Of a DNA stretch of 64,000 nucleotides, positions 47,705 through 57,813 are shown one piece after another. The stretch is from contig NZ_AORY01000001.1 in NCBI RefSeq assembly GCF_000382485.1, positions 281,739 to 345,738 on the forward strand, written 5' to 3'. The DNA comes from Sphingomonas sp. Mn802worker (GTDB lineage: Bacteria; Pseudomonadota; Alphaproteobacteria; Sphingomonadales; Sphingomonadaceae). The translations under genes and the position numbers were made by a program. The notes beneath the pieces were generated by a model. That model was not told the DNA's origin. It saw only the letters and a program-made list of their open reading frames with translations, and searched no databases. Positions within the stretch are counted from its first letter, which is position 1, and each line of letters begins with the position of its first letter.

Positions 47705-50539
47705 ATGGGCGCACTGGCACAACTTGCTCTCTACGTTCCGGCATACGTCTGTTTCGCTGCAGCAGCCCTCGTTTGCGTCATCATGGCATGGCTGTTGACG
47801 ATGCTGCTGCACCCGGCCGCGCCTGTTGAACTCGCCGACCAACGCTGGCGTGGTCTGGCGATCGCGCTGCTCGGCGGGCTGGGCATCTGGACCGTCCACT
47901 TCCTTGCCATGCTCGGCTTTCGTCCCGATTATCCGATCAGTTACGACCCCGCGATCACTACTGCATCCATGGCGATTTCGATGTTGCTGGTCGGCACGCC
48001 GCTTGCGCTTGTCCCGACCACGAGAAGCAATCCCGCGCGGTTCGCGGGTGGCGCCGTGGCAGGCGCTGGCGTCGCGATCATGCACTTCGTCGGCATGTCG
48101 GCCCTTCGAGGCTGCGGCGTCAGACACAGCGATACGGCGCAGACGATCATCCTGCTGATCGGCGCGGTGTTGATGGGCAGTGCGGTCGCGCTGTCACACC
48201 GTGCGTCGTTCCGCCTGCTCGGCTGCGCGTTGATGGTTGCGTGCACGCTGCTCGTGCATACGCTTGCGATGCGGGTCATGACCGTCGAGCCCACGTACGA
48301 CACCTATCCGACGGGTATGGCCAGTGATCTCTTCGGCCTGATCGTGACCGCCGCCGCCGCCGCGCTGCTGCTGGCCGGCATCGCCATACGCTTTTCGATC
48401 GTCCGCTTGGGTGAACGTCATCGCTACTCGATGCGGCTGTCGACCGCCTTGGCGCACATGTCGAACGGTTTGCTGGCAATCGAGCCCGACGGCACCGTCA
48501 GCATCGCCAACGAACAGTTCTTTCGCCTGCTGGGCCTGCCCCCCGCACGGGTTCCGAAGGGTATCGATTGGAAGACCTTCATCCGCCGCAATTGTATGGT
48601 GATGGGATGGAGCGAGGCGCGGATCGCCGATCTGCTCGACTTGCACGAGGTCTGGTTCGCGCGCGACACCCGCACTCAGGTCGAGATGGAGATCGGCGAA
48701 GGGCGCACCATCAGCGTTGCCTGCGATCCGTTGCCGAACGGCGGCGTGGTGCTGACCTTCGATGACCTGACCACCGTCCTCGCACAGGCGGCCGAGCGCG
48801 AGCGCCTCGCCGCCAAGGCCGACCAGTCGGAGCGCGTATTCGAGCGTCTGGTGCGCGGCATCAGCGACTATGCGATCTGCCTCATCAACCCGGACGGCAC
48901 CGTTGCGAACTGGAATGTGGGGGCAGAACGCCTGAAAGGCTATCGCGCCGAAGAGATCGTCGGCGAGCATTTCGGCCGCTTCTACGGTGCAGCGGATCGA
49001 TGGGCCGGCGTTCCCAATCGTAATCTCGCTACCGCGCTGCGCGAGGGACGTTTCGAGGATGAGGCGCCCCGCTTCCGCAAGGACGGCACCTCGTTCCTCG
49101 CCAACGTCGTCATCGATCCGATCTTTCTCGACGACGGATCGCTGCTCGGCTTTGCCAAGATCACGCGCGATCGCACCGAATACGTCCGGAACGCGCAAAG
49201 CATCGATTACATGGCGCGTCACGACGCCCTCACGCGACTATCCAATCGCAAGCATTTCCTCGATCAACTGGACACGACACTAAGCGCCATGCGTGAGCGT
49301 GGCAGTGGCGAGCCGGCCGAGCGCCTCGCCGTCATCAGCATCGACCTTGATGGGTTCAAGGGCATCAACGACGCATACGGTCACTCGACCGCCGACGCAT
49401 TGTTGCAGGCGCTGGGCGCGCGCATGGCAAGCCGGTTGTTCGAGGGCGAGTTGATCGCACGGCTGGGCAGCGACGAGTTCATCGCGTTCAAACGATACGA
49501 TGGCGCGGCCGAACTGGACGGGTTTCTTGAGCGCTTGCGGCACGCGACTTCGGAGCCGGTCACCCTACCCGGCTGCCGCCTGATCCCACAGGCGAGCATG
49601 GGCGTCGCGCGCTTCCCCGACGATGCCGCGACCCGCGACGCGTTGATGACCGAGGCCGATCTCGCGATGAACCGCGCCAAGGGCTCGCGCGACGCCAAGA
49701 TCTGCTTCTTCGAGGCCGGGCTCGATACCGCTGCACGGCAGCAGCGTATGTTGATCGCCGACATGTGGGCTGCGATCGAGGCGGGCGACCAGTTCCACAT
49801 CCATTACCAGTCGCAGCATTTCACCGGCTCGAAAGCGGTTTCGGGTTATGAGGCGCTGCTACGCTGGTCGCACCCCGTCCACGGCGCGATTTCGCCCGCG
49901 GTGTTCATCCCGCTGGCGGAGAGTTCCGGCGCGATCATGCGGCTGGGCGAATGGGTGCTCGAACAGGCGTGCCGCGACGCCGCCGCCTTTGACCTGCCGC
50001 GCATCGCGGTGAACCTGTCGCCGTTGCAGCTGAATGATCCTGCATTGCCCGAGCGCGTGCTGGCCGTGCTGATCCGCACCGGGCTGTCGCCGACGCGTCT
50101 GGAGCTGGAGATCACCGAGTCCGCGCTGATCGACGATCGCGCGCGCGCGCTTGACGTGCTTCGCCGGATCAAGGCGATGGGCGTCGCGATCGCGATGGAC
50201 GATTTCGGCACCGGCTATTCCTCGCTTGAGACGCTGCGGCTGTTTCCGTTCGATCGCCTGAAACTCGATCGCTCCTTCACCCGCGGCCTTGACGACGATG
50301 CGCAGGCGCAGGCGTTCGTCCAGGCAATCATGAGCCTCGCCAACAGCCTGGACGTGACCGTCATCGCCGAGGGGATCGAGCTCGCGTCGCAGGTCGCCTT
50401 CCTCGACGCCGCCGGCTGCCATGAACTGCAGGGCTTCCTGTTCGGACGCCCCGCCCCAATCGACACGATCGTCCTGCCGCCGGCCATGGCGTCAGCGGCG
50501 ATCGCCATCATGCCCGACGAAGCGCTTCGTCATGGATGA
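47705..50539 (+). CDS. MHYT-PAS-GGDEF-EAL cyclic-di-GMP signalling protein
   Basis: A 944-residue inner-membrane protein. Residues 1-245 are seven helices with three MHYT-like motifs (VHFLAM, MHFVGM, VHTLAM), a proposed sensor of oxygen, CO or NO through metal. One or two PAS domains follow (about 245-490; ISDYAICLINPDGTVANWN). Then a GGDEF domain whose site reads GSDEF, and an EAL domain with YEALLRWSHP, DDFGTGYSSL and AEGIE, which looks able to hydrolyse c-di-GMP. The GGDEF I-site is missing. The stop overlaps the next GGDEF gene by 8 nt. Confidence 0.9.
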   Translation: MGALAQLALYVPAYVCFAAAALVCVIMAWLLTMLLHPAAPVELADQRWRGLAIALLGGLGIWTVHFLAMLGFRPDYPISYDPAITTASMAISMLLVGTPLALVPTTRSNPARFAGGAVAGAGVAIMHFVGMSALRGCGVRHSDTAQTIILLIGAVLMGSAVALSHRASFRLLGCALMVACTLLVHTLAMRVMTVEPTYDTYPTGMASDLFGLIVTAAAAALLLAGIAIRFSIVRLGERHRYSMRLSTALAHMSNGLLAIEPDGTVSIANEQFFRLLGLPPARVPKGIDWKTFIRRNCMVMGWSEARIADLLDLHEVWFARDTRTQVEMEIGEGRTISVACDPLPNGGVVLTFDDLTTVLAQAAERERLAAKADQSERVFERLVRGISDYAICLINPDGTVANWNVGAERLKGYRAEEIVGEHFGRFYGAADRWAGVPNRNLATALREGRFEDEAPRFRKDGTSFLANVVIDPIFLDDGSLLGFAKITRDRTEYVRNAQSIDYMARHDALTRLSNRKHFLDQLDTTLSAMRERGSGEPAERLAVISIDLDGFKGINDAYGHSTADALLQALGARMASRLFEGELIARLGSDEFIAFKRYDGAAELDGFLERLRHATSEPVTLPGCRLIPQASMGVARFPDDAATRDALMTEADLAMNRAKGSRDAKICFFEAGLDTAARQQRMLIADMWAAIEAGDQFHIHYQSQHFTGSKAVSGYEALLRWSHPVHGAISPAVFIPLAESSGAIMRLGEWVLEQACRDAAAFDLPRIAVNLSPLQLNDPALPERVLAVLIRTGLSPTRLELEITESALIDDRARALDVLRRIKAMGVAIAMDDFGTGYSSLETLRLFPFDRLKLDRSFTRGLDDDAQAQAFVQAIMSLANSLDVTVIAEGIELASQVAFLDAAGCHELQGFLFGRPAPIDTIVLPPAMASAAIAIMPDEALRHG

Positions 50540-51731
50540 TGCCACGCTTCATTTCACCGATGCCTTGGTCAACGTCGTCTGCGGGCTGACCTGCCTGTCG
50601 CTCTGGCTCAACCAGCGCCGGGATCGCTGCCTTGCATTTTGGGGCACGGGTCTGCTGATCTACGGCACGACCAATTCTCTGTTTCCGTTCACCCCTGATA
50701 CGCCGTTGTGGAACAGCGTCGGGTTTACGGTCCTGAACATCGCCAACTTCATCATGTGGGGCGGTTATCGCCTGTTTGACGGGCGTTTGGCGCTCACCCC
50801 TGCAATGCGCGTCCTTCTGCCCGTTCCCGTCGTTGTGTGCGTACTGGCCGCGCTGTCGCTCGGCGATTGGAGCAGTGCTGAGCGAATGGCGCTGGTGGTC
50901 TATAGCGGCCTCGGCATCGCGCAGGTCAGCTATGTCCTGCGTGGCCGGCTGACATGGACGGGTCCGCGGACGATCTCGGGCATGGTCGTGCTGCTCAACA
51001 TCGTCGTGATCCTCGTGACTGCTTTCGCGGGCGGCCGCTGGTTCTCAATCGAGTTCGGTCGTGCGGCCTTTCTGTTGACCGACCATGTGGTCACGATCGT
51101 CTTCACGCTTGCGGTTCTGGCGATGGTCGGCGAACGCGACTACCGAACGATCCGCGACACCGCACATCACGATCTGCTGACCGGAACCCTGAACCGATCC
51201 GGGCTTGCCGACGCGATCGAACAGGGCGCGGTTGCGCGGGCGTTGTTGTTGATCGATCTCGATTTCTTCAAGCAGATCAACGATCGCTACGGGCATGCCG
51301 GCGGCGACGCTGCCCTTCGCACCTTTGCGAGCAGCCTGCGCGCGTTGCTGATGCCATCCGACCTGCTGGTCAGGCTGGGCGGCGAAGAATTCCTGATCGT
51401 TACCGACATGACGTCGACCGACGCGGCGAAGGCGCTGGCAGAGCGGGTCCGCGCCTCGGCCGGGTCGGCGAGATTACAGATCGGAGCGGCGGAGGTCCGC
51501 TTCACCGTCAGCATCGGTGTGTCGATCCGCGTGGCGGACGAGGACCTCGACGAGGCGATCAAGCGCGCCGACGCAGCGCTGTACCACGCCAAGGCCGCGG
51601 GTCGTAATCGGGTCGAGTGCGCGAGCACCGTGGCACGAAGCGTCGAATACGCCGACCTAACGCGACGGCTCGTGGCCGACCACCCCGCGACCAAGCACGG
51701 CCGCACGATGCTACGTCGTACCGCGCTTTAG
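50532..51731 (+). CDS. Membrane diguanylate cyclase (GGDEF)
   Basis: A 399-residue protein. About six membrane helices fill residues 1-205; the GGDEF domain (about 215-380) has IDLDFFKQINDRYGHAGGD and an intact GGEEF active site, so it should make c-di-GMP. The inhibitory I-site position reads MPSD, lacking the arginine. The ATG lies inside the end of the MHYT gene (8-nt overlap), so the two are co-translated; a pair of likely opposing activities results. Confidence 0.88.
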   Translation: MDDATLHFTDALVNVVCGLTCLSLWLNQRRDRCLAFWGTGLLIYGTTNSLFPFTPDTPLWNSVGFTVLNIANFIMWGGYRLFDGRLALTPAMRVLLPVPVVVCVLAALSLGDWSSAERMALVVYSGLGIAQVSYVLRGRLTWTGPRTISGMVVLLNIVVILVTAFAGGRWFSIEFGRAAFLLTDHVVTIVFTLAVLAMVGERDYRTIRDTAHHDLLTGTLNRSGLADAIEQGAVARALLLIDLDFFKQINDRYGHAGGDAALRTFASSLRALLMPSDLLVRLGGEEFLIVTDMTSTDAAKALAERVRASAGSARLQIGAAEVRFTVSIGVSIRVADEDLDEAIKRADAALYHAKAAGRNRVECASTVARSVEYADLTRRLVADHPATKHGRTMLRRTAL

Positions 51732-51791
51732 CAATCACTTTACCAACCGGCGTTAGCATTGGTCGTCGCAATCACGTGAGAGACAGATCGC

Positions 51792-53585
51792 ATGCGCCTG
51801 GCGACGATCACCAACTGGGCATATGGCGTCACGGTCGTGCTGACCTTCGCGTCGGGCGCGACGATGCTGACCGCCTCGGCGATGCAGGAGAGCGAGCGCA
51901 CGGCCGTCGCGCAACGTTACGCGCTTGATCGGGCCACCTCGCTGATCGAACAAGATGGCCTTTCGCTCAGTGACCTTGCGCGCAAATACGTCGTCAACGG
52001 CAACACGTCGGACCTAGTCATCTACCAGCGCGCACGACGCGATCTCGCCTCGGTTGAGGCGCGGGTCCGGCACGTGCGCGACGCGGGCGCGACTGATGAT
52101 GAGGTGCGCGCGCTGCGCGACGGGCTGAACTGGATCGACGCGCTGCAGGCGCAGCAGGTGCAGGCAGTCGGCGCGGCGCAGGCGGGGGATCGCGCCAGCG
52201 CGATCGATGTCCTGTTCTCGGCCGAATATGAGCGCGAGCTCGACCGCTCGCGCGCGGCGATCGAGCGGTTCCAGTACCGGCTCGATCAACGCACCAGCGA
52301 CGACCTGCTCGAAGCCGAGCGCGCCGCGCGACTGTGGCGGCGCGCGTCCGAGGTGATGCTGGCGATCACCGGCCTGTTGTTCCTGGGCGTGCTGTTCTTC
52401 ATCTATCGTCGCCGCGTGCTGCATCCGGTGGTGAGGCTGAGCGACGTCGTCGGGCGCCTCGCGAAGCAGGATTTCGCCGTCGAGCCACCGCATTACGAAC
52501 GCATCGACGAGATCGGCGACATGGCCGACGCGCTGCGCGTCTTTCGCGAGAACGGCATCGAGCGGCAGCGGCTAGAGCAGGAGCGCGACGCCGATCGCCG
52601 CGTGCGCGATCTCCTGTCGCGCATGACGCAGCGGATGCAGGGATGCGACACGATCGCCGATCTGCTGGTGGTGATCGAACGGTTCGTTCCTCATCTGGCA
52701 CTCGACATGAAGGGCGGACTCTATCTGCATGATCCGGCGCGTAACGTCATGCGGCTGGGCTGCTCATGGACGGGGACGCTCGCTTCTTCGACCGACTTCG
52801 CCCCGACGGCGTGCTGGGGCCTGCGCCGCAACGCGCCGCATTGTGCCTCGGGCGAGCGGTTCGACGTGCCCTGCGCGCATCTGACCGAGGCCGTTGACAG
52901 CCAGTGCCTGCCGCTGAACGGACAAAACGGATTGCTCGGCCTGTTGTATCTCGAACGCGGCGAGAGCGATGTGGCAAGCCCGCTCGGTGAACACTACCTG
53001 CAGATGCTTGCCGAAAACGTCACGCTCGCGCTCGACAATCTGCGGCTGCGCGAAGCGCTGCATGGCATGGCGATGGCCGATCCGCTGACCACATTACCCA
53101 ACCGACGACAGCTGGATCAGGTCGTCACGCGCGAGCTGGCCTTGGCCGAGGAGCATAACGAGCCGGTATGCTGCGCGATGATCGACATCGATCATTTCAA
53201 GCGGTTCAACGACGACCACGGCCATGACGCCGGTGACGCGGTGCTCCGCTCAGTCGGCGTCGTGCTCGCCGGCATGGTGCGCGACGATCACCTCGTCTTC
53301 CGTTACGGCGGCGAGGAGTTTCTCGTGCTGCTGAAGGGGATGACGATCGACACCGCCGAGCGGCGCGCCGAAGAAATTCGCACGCGCATGGCGGCGCTGA
53401 CCGTCACGCATGAGGGTCGCAGCCTGGGGCCGATCACCGTCTCGATCGGTCTGGCCGCGGCGCCGCTGCACACGCATTGGAGCAAGCTGATCCAGACCGC
53501 GGACGCCGCGCTGCTGCGCGCCAAGCAGGCGGGCCGTAACCGCGTCCTCGTCGCAAGCGTGCGCGGCGACCAGCGCGCTGCCTGA
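51792..53585 (+). CDS. HAMP-GAF-GGDEF diguanylate cyclase with periplasmic sensor
   Basis: A 597-residue protein: membrane helix (about 10-30), periplasmic four-helix-type sensor (35-185), second helix (190-210), HAMP (VVRLSDVVGRLAKQDF), a GAF-like domain (about 275-420) rich in cysteines (CSWTG, TACWG, HCASG, VPCAH, DSQCLP), and GGDEF with IDIDHFKRFNDDHGHDAGD and GGEEF. The I-site reads RDDH rather than RxxD. The GAF cysteines could bind a metal or sense redox. It lies 60 nt after the previous GGDEF gene. Confidence 0.88.
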   Translation: MRLATITNWAYGVTVVLTFASGATMLTASAMQESERTAVAQRYALDRATSLIEQDGLSLSDLARKYVVNGNTSDLVIYQRARRDLASVEARVRHVRDAGATDDEVRALRDGLNWIDALQAQQVQAVGAAQAGDRASAIDVLFSAEYERELDRSRAAIERFQYRLDQRTSDDLLEAERAARLWRRASEVMLAITGLLFLGVLFFIYRRRVLHPVVRLSDVVGRLAKQDFAVEPPHYERIDEIGDMADALRVFRENGIERQRLEQERDADRRVRDLLSRMTQRMQGCDTIADLLVVIERFVPHLALDMKGGLYLHDPARNVMRLGCSWTGTLASSTDFAPTACWGLRRNAPHCASGERFDVPCAHLTEAVDSQCLPLNGQNGLLGLLYLERGESDVASPLGEHYLQMLAENVTLALDNLRLREALHGMAMADPLTTLPNRRQLDQVVTRELALAEEHNEPVCCAMIDIDHFKRFNDDHGHDAGDAVLRSVGVVLAGMVRDDHLVFRYGGEEFLVLLKGMTIDTAERRAEEIRTRMAALTVTHEGRSLGPITVSIGLAAAPLHTHWSKLIQTADAALLRAKQAGRNRVLVASVRGDQRAA

Positions 53586-53648
53586 TGCCGCTCAAAGACG
53601 ACAGTGGCTCGACCACATCGTCCTCGATCACCGCAACGCCTGACGAGC

Positions 53649-54911
53649 CTATATCGATGGCGGCTTCAACTTGTCCGTCGTCAGCTGCTCGAACGCTTCC
53701 AGCGTGCAGCGGTCGGCGCCGCAACCCGGGATCGCGATGATCCGGCGATCAGGCGCCTGCGCCGCCGTCAGCGGCGTCAGTCCGCGCACCTGATCCATCA
53801 ACTGCGCCTGGCTGAACGCGCGGACATAGCGCTGTCCGTCGTGCGCTCGCACCACCTCGAACCCGATCGCGCCACCGGGTGCGATATCGTCCGCCGGATA
53901 GTCGGCCATGGTCCAGTGCAGGTCGTAGAACCCGCCGAGCGCCGCCAGATTGGTGTCGTGGCCGAACAACAGCGTGACCTTGCCCGATTTCCCCGCAACC
54001 GCATCGAGGATGCGGCGCGCAAGCGGGGCGGCCAGTCGCTGCGCCACATAGGGCGGCCGCGTCTCGTAGCGGAACTTGATCGGATGGAAGCGCAGCATCG
54101 TGCGGATGTCGGCGGCAGAGGCGCGCCCCCAGCCGACCTGCGCCATCGGCATGCCCTCCAGATACTGGAGCAGGATCGTCTGCCCCGCCGTCGAGGCGAA
54201 CGACAGCGCGCCTTTCATGTCGGGCTTGTCGCCCGCCTCCGCGACAAGGCGCGAGCGGCGCTCCGCGGCGGTGCACGGCGCGGGTGCGACGTTCTTGTTC
54301 GTTCCGGTGTCGCAAGACTTGTCGGGGCAGCAGCCGACAACGCGTTCGAGCACGCGGAACGCGTCCGCGTTGCGCGCGACCTCGGCGTCGATGCCGCCCG
54401 CGGGCGCAATGCGCAGCGCGGCGGCGAGTGCCTTTTCGCCATCGATTGCCAGGCCCGCGTCCGCCGGGTGAAACGTCTCGTCCTCATCCTCGCTTGCGGG
54501 ATGGTCGAGCGCCACCTGACAGCCCGGCTGCAATGTTTCGAGGAAGGCGTGACCGGTCTTGATCGCACGCGACGCGCCGCTCGCCCAGGCCGAGATCGTG
54601 CCTATGCCCGCACAGCCGGTGGCGGGCAGCAGCCCCTGTTGGACCAACAACCCGCGGTCGTACGCACCGAGAAGCCGGACCGCGGCGGCGCCGTGCGGCG
54701 TCAGGTCGCCCGCCTCGCTCGACCACGCCGACCACGGCTCGCGCGTCGTGCCGACGGGGGTCGCCGGGAACTTGGTCGATGGGCGCACGCCGTGGCGCAT
54801 CACCATCACGACACGCTCGACGGTCTCGCCCGACGATGGGGTTGGAGGAGGCGCCGCCGCCGACAGCAACGCCGCGCCGGTGAGCGTCGCAAGCGTCTTT
54901 GCGGCGCGCAT
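53649..54911 (-). CDS. Secreted histidine acid phosphatase / phytase-like
   Basis: A 420-residue protein with a signal peptide (residues 1-20) and the branch 2 histidine phosphatase motifs R39-H40-G-V-R-x-P and H318-D319 (LFGHDTN), as in AppA phytase and glucose-1-phosphatase. Six or more cysteines could form disulfides in the periplasm. It would release phosphate from phytate or sugar phosphates. The ATG overlaps the stop of the TonB receptor gene (TGATG). Substrate is not proven. Confidence 0.86.
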   Translation of the reverse strand: MRAAKTLATLTGAALLSAAAPPPTPSSGETVERVVMVMRHGVRPSTKFPATPVGTTREPWSAWSSEAGDLTPHGAAAVRLLGAYDRGLLVQQGLLPATGCAGIGTISAWASGASRAIKTGHAFLETLQPGCQVALDHPASEDEDETFHPADAGLAIDGEKALAAALRIAPAGGIDAEVARNADAFRVLERVVGCCPDKSCDTGTNKNVAPAPCTAAERRSRLVAEAGDKPDMKGALSFASTAGQTILLQYLEGMPMAQVGWGRASAADIRTMLRFHPIKFRYETRPPYVAQRLAAPLARRILDAVAGKSGKVTLLFGHDTNLAALGGFYDLHWTMADYPADDIAPGGAIGFEVVRAHDGQRYVRAFSQAQLMDQVRGLTPLTAAQAPDRRIIAIPGCGADRCTLEAFEQLTTDKLKPPSI

Positions 54912-57757
54912 CACAGCGTCACCTTGAAGCCGAACTTGCCGGTCCATCCATATTCCTCATGCTGCGTCAGCCGGCGTCCACCAGCCACGGTGCCGGTATA
55001 ATAACGATCGAACGGCTCGTTGCCGACGTTGATGAAATCGGCGGTCACCTGCACGCCCTTGGCGACGCGCAGCTTCGCGCCGACATCGAACAGCAGGCGA
55101 TCGTCGACATAGACGTCGCCGACGCCGCCGCTCGCCACCTCGTCGAGATAGCGTCCGCGGTATGTGCCGCTGGCGCGCAGCTGCAACGCTCCCTTCTCAT
55201 AGCCGACGCTCGCGTTCCAGATGTGCTTCGACGAGCCGGGCAGCGTAATACGACGACGAACACCATCCCCCTCGATGATTTTCGCCCTTGTGTCGACATA
55301 GGTATAGTTGCCGCCCACCAGCAGTCCGTCGAACGGGCTCGGCAGGAAGCTGAGCGACGCTTGCAGGTTGAGCTCCACGCCGGTCACCCTGGCGGTCACT
55401 CCGTTCTGCGGCGTTGTCACCTGATTGATGATGATCCCGGTGTAATTGTAATTGGCCAGCCGCGTGTCGAAGATGAAGTCCGACACGTCCTTGTGGAAGA
55501 AGGTCACCTCGGCAAGCGCGTTGGAGGCGAAATACCATTCCGCCGCCGCGTCATAGTTCCACGACCGGTACGGCCGCAGATTGGGGTTGCCGAAGGTCCC
55601 CTCCCCGTCCGTCTCATTGTACGAGAAACGCGGCGCCAGATCGGAGATGTTGGGGCGCGACAGGCTGCGCGTCACCGCGCCGCGCAGCACGACCTTGCTC
55701 ATCGGCGCGAACCGCAAGTTCAGGCTTGGTAGCCAGTTGGTGTATGAGCGGTCGACGTTGACCGCGGTCGCAACGAGGCTGTCGGTGTCGAGCGAGTTGC
55801 CGCGCATCTTGTTGCGCGTATGCTCCATGCGAACACCGCCGACTGCACGCAGGGCGCCGTTGTCGAAGCGCAGCTGACCGTAGCCGGCGTAGATATCCTC
55901 GTCGACGCGGTACGCCGCCGACAGGCTGTCGAGATCGCTGTCGTCGGCGTTGCGCACCAGCCGGTCACGATTGGCGTTGAACCAGCCACGCACCAGCAGC
56001 GGGTCGACCGCCGGGTTCATGTCGACCAACCCCTTGTCGCCGATCGAGCGCGACAGTCCGGCGAGCGTCGGAAAACTACCGGTGGTCAACGCATCGTAGC
56101 TGTTGAAGTCGAGGTCGTACTGCTTCTTGCGGAAGCGCCCCTTGGCGCCCGCCTTCACCTCCAACGACCCCGCCGACAACGGGATTTCGCGCGCGATATC
56201 GAGCCGGGCGGCATATTCCTGGTCGGTGCTGAGCCCGTCGGTAGTCTCGATCTTCGACAAGGGATCGCTACGGTTGGTGAACAGCGCGTCGTTGCTGGTG
56301 CCGTATTCGGGCGTTTGCGTGTCGAGGCCGGTCAGCGTCACGTTCAACTGGCTCGCGCCGTTCTGGAAACGGCGATCGAAGATCGTGTCTTGCCGGTTCG
56401 GCTCCTGTTCTTCCGAATAGGAATAGCTGCCCTGATAGGTCAGCGTCCACAGATCGGCGCGCGTCTCGCCTCCTGTCGTCACGCTGTAGACATTCTGTAT
56501 CTCGGTGCGATCCTTCATCTCGCGCCGCACACGGACGCGATTGGCCGAGCCCGCGCCCGAGGCGAAGGTCGCGCTTGCCGTATCGCCCATCACCGGTGCC
56601 GGCGTGAAGTTGAAGCGCAACCGGCTGCGCAACTCGTCGTCGCGGAAGCTGTTGATGATCCCGCGCGCATACATCGTCGTCGTGTCGCTCGGCCGCCAGT
56701 CGAGCGACAGGGCGCCGGCGATGCGCGTGCGCACCACGTCATAGGCACGATAATCGAGCTGCGCCGGATAGGCGACGCCCGTGCCCGCCCCCGCACCCGC
56801 CCGCGTCCAGTCGCTCGCCTCGACGCTGTCGGTGCCGAAACGCCGGCGATAGTAAGAGAAGCCGCCCGAGATGCCGAAATCGTCGCTCAGCAGCTTGGAG
56901 AAATCGACCGCACCCTTCGGGCTCCACTTGTCGCGCAGGTCGTTGCGTGATCCCTCGAGCGAGACGCTGAACAGGTCCTTTTTACGGTCGAACGCGCTGG
57001 TCGTCTTGATCTCGATCGAGCCGCCGATCGTGTCGCCGTCCATGTCGGGTGTCAGCGTCTTCTTGACCTCGATCGACTGGACCAATTCGCTTGGCACCGT
57101 GTCGAGCGCCAATGCACGGTTGTCGGCCTCGGGCGACGGGATGCGCGCACCGTTGATCGACACTGAATTCAACGCCGGCGCGAGCCCGCGCAGCACCACG
57201 AAGCGACCTTCGCCCTGGTCGTCCTGGATCGACACGCCAGGCACGCGGCGCAGCGCTTCCGCGACGTTCTGGTCGGGGTTCTGCCCAATCGCATCGCGCG
57301 ACAGCACGCTTTCGACGCCATCGGCGGCACGTTTCTGCGACAAGGCGCTCGCCTGGTTGGCAGCGAGGCCGACGACCAGAATGTCGGCCCCACGATCGGT
57401 CCCGTCGGAGGCGGTCAGTGCGAAGTTCTCGCTGACGACGCCGGTCGCGGGCACGGTGACGCGCCGCGTCTCGGATGCCGCGCCGACGTAGCGGACGACG
57501 ATGGTGTAGTTGCCGGGCGACACGTCGGTGAAGCGGAAGCTGCCGTCGCGCGCCGCCTCCGTCACGCGGCCCAACTCGACAATCCGCACCTCGGCACCAG
57601 CCAGCGTGCGCGTATTGGTGCTATCGGCGACGATCCCCGCCACGTCCTGCGCGAGCGCGGGCGTAGCAATGGCGCACGATGCAAGCAGGGCAAGGCGCAA
57701 CGCCCTGCCGGTCGACGTCTTCGACACGATCATTCCCCCGGATTTCGCCGATCCCAT
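54911..57757 (-). CDS. TonB-dependent outer-membrane receptor with carboxypeptidase-like N-terminal domain
   Basis: About 948 residues. A signal peptide (ending TPALAQ) is followed by a CarboxypepD-regulatory-like domain (about 38-120), a plug domain (about 130-270, with RRVPGVSIQDDQGEGRFVV and GLAPALNSVSINGARIP) and a 22-strand barrel ending in GKFGFKVTL with a terminal hydrophobic residue. It is the TonB receptor type common in sphingomonads for large nutrients. The start is uncertain (57763 GTG, 57757 ATG or 57733 ATG). Coupling to a phytase-like gene and upstream PHO-box-like repeats suggest uptake of a phosphorylated compound such as phytate. Confidence 0.88.
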   Translation of the reverse strand: MGSAKSGGMIVSKTSTGRALRLALLASCAIATPALAQDVAGIVADSTNTRTLAGAEVRIVELGRVTEAARDGSFRFTDVSPGNYTIVVRYVGAASETRRVTVPATGVVSENFALTASDGTDRGADILVVGLAANQASALSQKRAADGVESVLSRDAIGQNPDQNVAEALRRVPGVSIQDDQGEGRFVVLRGLAPALNSVSINGARIPSPEADNRALALDTVPSELVQSIEVKKTLTPDMDGDTIGGSIEIKTTSAFDRKKDLFSVSLEGSRNDLRDKWSPKGAVDFSKLLSDDFGISGGFSYYRRRFGTDSVEASDWTRAGAGAGTGVAYPAQLDYRAYDVVRTRIAGALSLDWRPSDTTTMYARGIINSFRDDELRSRLRFNFTPAPVMGDTASATFASGAGSANRVRVRREMKDRTEIQNVYSVTTGGETRADLWTLTYQGSYSYSEEQEPNRQDTIFDRRFQNGASQLNVTLTGLDTQTPEYGTSNDALFTNRSDPLSKIETTDGLSTDQEYAARLDIAREIPLSAGSLEVKAGAKGRFRKKQYDLDFNSYDALTTGSFPTLAGLSRSIGDKGLVDMNPAVDPLLVRGWFNANRDRLVRNADDSDLDSLSAAYRVDEDIYAGYGQLRFDNGALRAVGGVRMEHTRNKMRGNSLDTDSLVATAVNVDRSYTNWLPSLNLRFAPMSKVVLRGAVTRSLSRPNISDLAPRFSYNETDGEGTFGNPNLRPYRSWNYDAAAEWYFASNALAEVTFFHKDVSDFIFDTRLANYNYTGIIINQVTTPQNGVTARVTGVELNLQASLSFLPSPFDGLLVGGNYTYVDTRAKIIEGDGVRRRITLPGSSKHIWNASVGYEKGALQLRASGTYRGRYLDEVASGGVGDVYVDDRLLFDVGAKLRVAKGVQVTADFINVGNEPFDRYYTGTVAGGRRLTQHEEYGWTGKFGFKVTL

Positions 57758-57813
57758 GCTCACGCGGATCGTGCTTCACAGGCGGCCGGCTAGCCTTGAA
57801 AAGGGAAGTATTG

